In this document: piece by piece, positions 57,033-64,000 of the stretch
How the letters are laid out: every line of letters begins with the position of its first letter
How positions within the stretch are numbered: the first letter of the stretch is position 1
Assembly (NCBI RefSeq): GCF_030272615.1
Contig: NC_081408.1
Span: forward strand, 407,327,889 to 407,391,888
Origin: Cryptomeria japonica
Taxonomy: Eukaryota; Streptophyta; Pinopsida; Cupressales; Cupressaceae
Direction of reading: 5' to 3'
DNA: 64,000 bases
Made by a program: the position numbers and the translations under genes
The notes under the pieces: generated by a model
Seen by the model: the letters and a program-made list of their open reading frames with translations, nothing else
What the model was told of the DNA's origin: nothing
Database searches by the model: none

Positions 57033-58325
57033 ATGGAAGGCTACAAACAATCTCGCAGAATTATGAATCTTCAAGAAGAATTGGATCATGCTAATCAAGT
57101 GATTGCAGATATGCAGAGACAAATGCAAAGATCACTGAAAGTTAGAAGAAGGTTGTTTGATGATTTACAGGACTCACAATAATTGGTGCAACAAATTGAG
57201 ACATCATCTGAGAACAACATATCAAAAGAGTCTGAAGAAATGATTATAGAACTGAGAGAAAAGAACAAAGCACTGAATAAACAGCTAAAAGCAATGAAAA
57301 GGGAACATGAGTATTTCAGCACACAAATGACTAAAAACCTTGATGCATTGAGAATAGCTGAAGATAATATTTGAAATGCAGAAAGAGAAAAACAACAGCT
57401 AGAAGCAATGGTGTCTGAAAAGAATGATGAAATATCAAGGATGACTGGAGTTCAACATAATCTATCTGATCAATTGGGTTATGCACATCATGAAGCAACT
57501 CTAAAAGAAAATGAGAACCAAGCATTGAAACTTGAATTGTCAAGATTGACTGATGAACTAGAAGAAGAAAAGAAGTCCAAAGAAACACTGAAGAAAAGTT
57601 ATGAAGCATCAAGAATGTTGGATGAGTAACTAAACTTAAGATCACCTAACAAATCTGCTGGACTCAGTTATAAAAGAAATAACTTTACCGAGAAAGGGAT
57701 CAACACCACTGAGAAAGGAGAATCATCAAAGAAGGTTGGAAACAAAGATAAGATGGAAGACAAGAAGCCTATTTGCAACTACTGTGGAAAACAAGGACAT
57801 ACTGCCAACATTTGTCGGATCAGAAAAGGTAAGCAACCAAATGTAACTAGGTCTGATGGTTATTGTAACAATTGCAATAAGTATGGTCACACATCTAAAC
57901 AATGTAGGACAAAGTCTTTTAACAATTATCAAAAGGCAAAATTCAATGGGTTTTGCAAAAAATAGATATGGACACAATACCGAAAAGTGTTGGTTTAAGC
58001 AGAAAAACCATATGTGGTCTCCACACTGAGCAAATACTAGAAGTTGCTGAACTCACACAGATCTCAATCGTCAATATACTACAGTACCATGGGATTACAA
58101 TACAAGGATATGGTGTGAATGTTGTGGAAGATATGGACATATAAGTGCTAACTGTATGATAAGGTTTGGAATGAACAACCGGAGATCATGGACAAATCCT
58201 AGAATGGCATGCTTTCATTGTCACAAAGTTGGACACTTGACTAAAGAATGCAGAGATCAACCCAGAGGAGATAACAAGCAAACTATAGAAATTCTAGAAA
58301 AAGAAGGAAAATGTGTCAACCAATG
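57033..58325 (+). pseudogene. Element C ORF1: coiled coil plus five zinc knuckles (Gag-like)
   Basis: ATG at 57033 opens MEGYKQSRRIMNLQEELDHA. About 200 residues of coiled coil follow, with stops at 57180, 57372 and 57627. The zinc part has CNYCGKQGHTANIC, CNNCNKYGHTSKQC, a damaged one (FCKKNRYGHNTEKC), CECCGRYGHISANC and CFHCHKVGHLTKEC. A one-base slip in a run of six A near 57960 shifts the frame. No capsid or protease motif is seen. It is collinear with B ORF1 (37414-38544), which has four sites. Likely role: binding element RNA and packaging it. Confidence 0.8.
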
Positions 58326-58896
58326 AAGAAAGCAGCTTACCTATCGAGTTAGGTGCATCTACTTCCAATTAATCAATAAAGGTATGAAAGGGACTGCATT
58401 CTCACAAGGTTAGATTTTAACAGTTCCTATTTAATCATATACTTAATTCCAAGATCTGCATAGCTAAGATGCTATAGCAAATTTCAAATATTATCTAGTC
58501 TTTTTTATTTACAAGAGAAGTTGGTAAATACATTAAGCTTGTCTAGTTGGTAAAAGCGTATAAGGGAGATAGTCTGTTTAGTGGAACCGAGTGCATTTAA
58601 TGCTTAGCATACCTAATAGTACGAAGCCTGATAAGGTCGAAAGGATGTATTTAAAATACTCTGCACGATCATTTTTCACTTACCAGTTTTCAAAGAGCAG
58701 AGCTAAGCGAATTAAAGGCGATGAAACATTCCCACAAGCGAATTCAAGGTATTTCACACAATCTTAAATGCATTTTCAAGTAAGGTAACTGATCAAAATC
58801 AATTGTGAATATTTTCATTGTATTTACTAAGTTGGAAGCATTTTCTGGGTATTTGAAACCCTAAGCTATTCCGTAAAGTAGAATTCCAAGTTTGAA
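58326..58896. other. Spacer between ORF1 and ORF2 of element C
   Basis: No gene is apparent. It is AT-rich, with gaaaccctaag near 58855 and TTTGAAATGGAT at the ORF2 start, both shared with the B spacer. Confidence 0.5.
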
Positions 58897-61800
58897 ATGG
58901 ATCCTAAGGTGAAAAAACCCGTTGTAGTTGAGACCATTGAGAAGTCATTAGTGAAATACACCTTACCTCCCAAAATGGCATCCAAACCCGATGAGAAAAA
59001 TGCATTCTCTCTTATTCCTGATAGGGTTCTGTTGATTGAAGATGTCAGATTTTATACTAAGTGTCATGTTGAAGAGCTAGGTCATACTGAAATTAAGGAT
59101 ATGTATGATGAATTGTACACCGATGGAATCCTAGATAGCAAGTTTGAGCACATCAAAGTTAAGGGTTTGACCGAAGCCGTAACCTATCCCCGAGTCTTCA
59201 AACCCCAATGGGTCAAATTTGTCTTGAGCAGATTGCATGATGATTTTATGTGGTTAGAAAATCAACCTTTCAAGATCACCAAGGAGATTATTCACATAAT
59301 AACTGGATAGCCTATATTTGACCATGCCCGAGCACAAAAGATGATTTCACAAAAGGAATTGATAACATTAACTGGGGTTGAGTCTAATTGCAGAGGTCTC
59401 AAGTTGAACAATGTAACTAATGTAGAGCTTAACTTTTCTATTAGAGTCATTGGTTATTATTTCTTCCAGTCGGCAAGAGAAAACAATGTACTGTGTGCAG
59501 CTGTAGATTTGGCCTATAAAATTGTGAAAAAGGGTATGAAAATTGACTTATGTGAAGTGTTGTTGAAGAATCTTTTTGAAAATCTTAACACAATAAGGAA
59601 ACCAAAGAATAATAATACTGCTAACACACTAAAGTTTGGGTCACTCTTAGTGTGTATGTTCTTCTATTTTCATAAATTCTTTCCTTCAGCCAGTAACATT
59701 GATTGGGAATTACACCGACCAATCACCCATCAGATAAATGATTTTATCAATCAGCTAGGTGATAATTTCAATGTGATAATGGATGATTACTTTAATAGTT
59801 TTCAGAAAAAAGATGCATAGTAGGTATAGGATCCCACCATAGCTAGTGGAAAAGTATAAGGATACCATCATTTTGAGTTGGATACCGAGTACTGTTATGT
59901 TAATGCAGTAGAGCCCAGGACACAATCTTTACCGCCTATGGGTTATGAGATTGGTTTTGACATTGCTCAACAATAGATAGATGCCTTCTTAGCACATCCA
60001 AGGCATCCTACCGAGATCAGGTATGGCACCTATGAAGAGGTAAAAGAAAAAGTAAAAATGAGCATTGTAGTACCTAAGGCTGCCAGAAAAGCAACCAAAA
60101 TGATAAAAGATTTAACTAAAAAGTTTGGAGAAGGTTCTACCTCCACTCCTACCAAGAGTGATCAACTTTCAATCAAGGAAGAATCTGAAGCTCAAGAAGC
60201 AACAATTACACTAAGCACCGAGTTGCCAAAAGGCAAAAGTTTGAAAAGGAAGAAACATAATACAACCAAGATATCACCGACCCCACCAGTAAAGCGACCA
60301 ATCACTAGACCATCTGTTGTGTCACCCGGTAAGAGGCAGAAAAATGTTGAAATGCCTAAGGTTACAAAAACTTATAGAAAGAAGAACAAAAAACTAATTT
60401 TGGAAAGTGACACAGAGTCTAAAGATGCAAATAAATTTCAGATTGTAAAAAGCACTAAGGAAGATGTACACAGTGTTGATAATTTGTGTGCAAATTTAAA
60501 ACAATATGGTGGATTTGGGTCATTTAGATATGTAAAGTATGACTCTAGAACAAAAGAAGAGAAGAGGCAAATAGAAGAGTCAGTAGTGTGTACACTTCTG
60601 AAGTTCCGAGTAGTTCCATTGGAAGTAACTGATTTTCTTCCAAAAGCATTGTACTCTCATAGTGACAATAGATGGAAATATGCTATGGACTCGGAGAAGT
60701 AGATTAGAGAAAGAGTTTTGGTACATCTCTTTCCAGATATGTCGGTAGATGATATAAAAGATCATTTGAAAAACTACCAGATAAATTTTCAAGTTAAGCA
60801 AAGGGCCTTGAAAATGATGAATGGCCTTTATCTTGAAGTAGAAAATGAAACTAAAGAAAAATGGCAAGAAATATTCAGAATTCGGACTGAAGAACCTCAA
60901 GGTGAAGTGGAGATAGTTGACATCACTGAGCAAGATCCTTCTTCAACTATTCAGTTAGATGAGGATGTCATGGATACTGAGGCATAGAAAGAAGCAATGA
61001 TAGAAGGGAATACCTATGCCAAACTGGTATCAAGTGAATCAGTTTTGGAACAAGTTAAGTCCTATCCTCCAGTAACCCAACAAGTTTCAACCAAGGAACC
61101 ACAGAACATAGATCAAAGTAAAGAGGGTCAAAAGGATACACAAGGTGAATCTACCTCTCAAGCCACTGGCGAGAAAACTTCCCAAGCACCTTGAAACAAT
61201 GAAACTGTTGCCACTGAGACTTGAAACAAGGAAACACTGAAGGATACAACAGAGGCTACAGGAACTGACAAAAGTGTTGCCTCCACCAAGCAACTTATCA
61301 AGGAAGGACAAGCCTCCAAAGCCCTTATCCTCATTCAATCAGTGAAGGCATCATCATCAAAGGAGAAGAAAGAAAAGAAGCACGGTTTCAAGATAGATCT
61401 ATCAAAGCCTATTGTGTTGCTGAATGTTGACATTGCAAAACTAAAAGGGCAAGCACTGATAGAATTCGGTGAGCTTTGTAAAGCCAAAGCAGAGTAGGAA
61501 AAATAGATAGCTATACAAAAGAAGAACCGAGTACTTCAGAAGGTTAAAGCATTATTGACAGACATGCTACCTAAAGCTACCATAAATAAAGATGTTGCCA
61601 TCCATATGAAACTGGATGAACTACTCACTCAATTGGAAGCATCAGGAGTAGAAGCATCAGAATACCTTAGCAAATTGAAAGAAAAAGAGCTAACTGCCAA
61701 GATGATTGAAGAAGTGCAGAAAGCCATTGCTATAGGTAAAACTAAGCTTATTGGATTCATTGCTGAGTTGTCCCCTCAACTCAAGCATATTCTTTATTTA

Positions 61801-62247
61801 TTTCAGAAGTTATGTACATTCTCATTCTTTATCAAAGATATCAAGAATAAGACCGAAGTCATTGAAAAAGAGATTACCGATCTCTCAAATAAATTGACTA
61901 CTGAGCCAAATTCTATTTAGAATTTTTATACAAAGCTACAAACTCTTATGGCTCAACAGTTAGAACTTCGGAATGCAGAGCACAAAATAAGGATGGATAT
62001 CATGACTCTTCAGACATTATTTATTCCCCATTTATCATCAGTTCAAGAGCAGATCAACCGAGCTACCCAATTGTCCACTCAAGTAGAGGGAAGCACTTTA
62101 GATGGTTTTATCTCACTATCCGCTGATATCACCGCTCAGAATTCTCTAATGGAAAGTGTCAAGGATGCACTTACCACCTCTCTCAAAGATGCTCATACAA
62201 AGTATAAATCTATTTTTGATCAATTGCCCCCACCAAATGGTAACTAG
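58897..62247 (+). pseudogene. Element C ORF2: helical N-terminal domain plus coiled-coil tail
   Basis: ATG at 58897 opens MDPKVKKPVVVETIEKSL. A single frame continues to TAA-equivalent 62245-62247, 1117 codons, broken only by nonsense codons (for example 59308, 59818, 59827, 59980, 60700, 60985, 61192, 61918). Parts in order: VLLIEDVRFYTKCHVEELGH, LSRLHDDFMWLENQPFKITK, EIIHIITG, RVIGYYFFQSARENNVLCAA, VDLAYKIVKKGMKIDLCEVL, then Lys-rich (60060-60400) and acidic linkers, and a coiled coil from 61555. It aligns with B ORF2 throughout and with the partial A gene at the tail. No enzymatic motif is seen. Confidence 0.85.
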
Positions 62248-62557
62248 TTTTGATGTTTGTCAAAAAGGGGGAGTGTACCGAGTATACAAAGTATCTGAGT
62301 GTATAGAGATAATAATATATATACCGAGTGTACAATTGAAATTGACAGGGGGAGCATAGAACATCAAGAGCATGAAATACAGAGTATAGATCATCAAGTT
62401 ATACAACATATTGATAAGGGGAGTATGCATTTGAGTATGTATTTGAACAAATGTATATACTATCATTTCAGTTTATTTTGTAAAGTATATAGATTTTGTA
62501 TTATGACTTTGAAAGGAGTTTTGTCAAACATACCAAACTAATGTCAAAAGGGGAGAT
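62248..62557 (+). promoter_or_regulatory. Multiple polypurine tracts of element C
   Basis: Tracts AAAAAGGGGGAGTG (62260), CAGGGGGAGCAT (62346), AAGGGGAGTATG (62415) and AAAAGGGGAGAT (62546-62557) lie between the ORF2 stop and the LTR. Confidence 0.75.
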
Positions 62558-63743
62558 TGTTGCTATTTACTAAGTTGTCATTAGTTTTATGTCCAAAGTC
62601 ATTCTATATACTCTAGTCGGTTAATACCACCGAAATGTCCAGTCGGTAATTACTAAGGTGTCGGTTATAGAGAAAGGCTAGTCACCGAGATGAGACACAC
62701 CGAGTTGTCTACAGAGTAAAGTTCTATGTCTATCGAGCAGCAAAGAAGGTATACCGAGTCAATCTGAACTGAGTGAAAATGTGTTACCAGATTCAATGAA
62801 CCTGGACACACATGTGAAACGTGTTACAAGATTCGAGAACATAGAACCGTTATTACATAGGAAATTGCATTTAAATATTTTGTATGATTTTGAGGGAGTT
62901 TATCCAATGAAATAGTTTCTATGTTTATTCATTCAATAAAACATGTTTGTATGATCGATGTATGAATAAGATCACCATCTTAGAGATCTATATATACAGA
63001 ATGATTTGAGTATCTAATCATGAGAAAAAATGATGAGTTGAATATGAAAATCTTGAGAGAAGATAAGATGTGAAGATTAACAGAGATATTCAGAGGTCAC
63101 TGAAAAGGTTTTTTCAAAGAACAGTTTAAGTGATAGAGTATATAGAAGTGGTCACTGAGTTGACTTATCAATTACTGAGGCATGCTATGAGCATGGTAAT
63201 TTCATATTGAGCACATAGAGTCTGCTATAACATTTTAGATGTAAAGTTGTAGATATTTTGTAAAGATTTTGATTGAATTATTTTGAGTTGAGTTAGAAAC
63301 CTTTAACAGGGTAAAAGACTCTAACAAAGTCTATAAATTGTAAAGCCTTTAACTAGGTACAACATTTTGTAAAAGTGTTTGTAAATCCTTTAGCAAGGTA
63401 GATCTAAAGATCTTTGTACTCCTAATAAGGTAAGCTATCAGAAATAGCTAAACATGTAGCTCTAACCGAGCAATCTTGATTATTGCAGTAGTGAAATTGT
63501 GGGTGCCATCCTCACTGCAGTTTTTCTCTCTAACCAAGAGTTTCTGCGTAACCAAAATCTTTGTGTTATGGAGTGAAATTTTTATGAATGTTATTTCTAT
63601 GATTATGTTTCAGCATTATATATTATGAGATCAATAGTATTCAGTTTATGTTTAACAGTAAAATTGTTGTTCAAGAAAAGTTTTGAGGTACTGATTCACC
63701 CCTCCCCTCTTAGTACATTAGCTTTCCTTGTTGGACCTAATAG
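62558..63743 (+). repeat. 3' LTR of element C
   Basis: It starts TGTTGCTATTTAC and is collinear with the 5' LTR through CATTAGCTTT near 63725. The end is blurred: cttgttggacctaatag follows before E sequence resumes at tctacacatgcag. Confidence 0.85.
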
Positions 63744-63965
63744 TCTACACATGCAGAAAGGCCAACTGCCTAGAGCTCACTGCTCAATCACAAAATGGGA
63801 GTCACACTGACTACAATTGGATGGTTAAATCCAATGATAATGTACTACTCAAAATAGCATCTTCATATGCTAGATTCAGTACCATTTAAGCTTTGATTCT
63901 CTTCTTCATACCTTCCTTGAATCTTCAAATGATGTTTGCATGTATAGCTCTACTTATATTCGCAT
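63744..63965 (-). repeat. E: Copia-G-family LTR, right part
   Basis: It resumes the G-family LTR (tctacacatgcagaaaggcc, then ggagtcacactgactac) collinear with 26822-27020, and stops at 63965 where a new LTR starts. The remaining 500 bp of the family LTR are not in the window. Confidence 0.8.
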
Positions 63966-64000
63966 TGTTGGCATATACACACTCCAATGAGACATTGTAG
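63966..64000 (+). repeat. Start of another LTR, running off the window
   Basis: TGTTGGCATATACACACTCC has the TGTTGG start seen in A, B and G LTRs and breaks the E LTR. Only 35 bp are visible, so the class is unknown. Confidence 0.4.

Larger units (their letters stand above)
55819..63743 (+). mobile_element. Element C: pol-less LTR retrotransposon, 7.9 kb
   Basis: Near-identical LTRs lie at 55819 to about 56990 and 62558 to about 63743. Between them are ORF1 (coiled coil and five zinc knuckles), a spacer, ORF2 (1117 codons in one frame with nonsense changes only) and multiple polypurine tracts. No pol motif is present. It sits inside the E LTR. LTR ends and target duplication are not resolved, and the iMet primer site is damaged (CTTGGTAAAGG where TTGGTATCAGAGC is expected). 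Confidence 0.85.

Noticed and set aside
1-64000. Host protein-coding genes, CRISPR arrays, rRNA genes
   Set aside because: All recognisable coding motifs are retroelement-type. No regular repeat-spacer array and no rRNA sequence was seen.

Overview
This is a gene-free, heavily nested retrotransposon block from a seed plant with a large genome. The mix fits a gymnosperm such as a conifer (huge Ty3 elements, an L1-type LINE, pol-less Copia-like elements, old solo LTRs), but nothing here proves the taxon. I found no convincing host gene, tRNA, rRNA or CRISPR array. Nearly all reading frames are broken retroelement genes, and many stop codons look like C-to-T or G-to-A decay.

Layout. (1) 1-2460: 3' end of a pol-less LTR element (A). 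(2) 2461-26340: the 5' leader and 5' LTR of a minus-strand Ty3-type element (F). A Ty3 integrase scrap (2814-3480) and a 21.4-kb minus-strand Tat-type (dual RNase H) Ty3 element (4216-25635) are inserted in it. The Tat element has gag, protease, a G-patch segment, RT, RNase H, a second RNase H and integrase on the minus strand, plus an antisense plant-mobile-domain gene (6901-8651) between pol and its 3' LTR. Its 6.4-kb leader holds a 3.6-kb LTR-like block and short-motif clusters. (3) 26341 to about 45000: an L1-type LINE, cut by a minus-strand Copia element (G, 26505-32922, target duplication TTGGG) and by a pol-less LTR element (B, 36117-44117, target duplication CTAAC). Removing either insert restores the LINE reading frame. 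(4) 45060-55523: a degenerate element (D) with divergent gene remnants, split by a 4.37-kb LTR-like block (47175-51542), then a 1.5-kb LTR with a primer-binding site. (5) 55524-63965: a Copia-G-family LTR (E) split by another pol-less element (C, about 55819-63743). (6) From 63966 a further LTR begins and leaves the window.

The most interesting content is the A/B/C group. These LTR elements have no protease, integrase or RT. They carry ORF1 (coiled coil plus four or five CCHC zinc knuckles, no recognisable capsid) and ORF2 (a long protein with an N-terminal helical domain and a C-terminal coiled coil). They share the initiator-Met primer-binding site, the multiple polypurine tracts, the LTR start and the C-rich LTR-end box with autonomous Copia element G, so G-type machinery probably mobilised them. 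A short helical signature resembling the plant mobile domain core recurs in ORF2 of B and C, in an extra reading frame behind the LINE RNase H, and in the antisense Tat gene. Different retroelement classes here may carry related accessory proteins.
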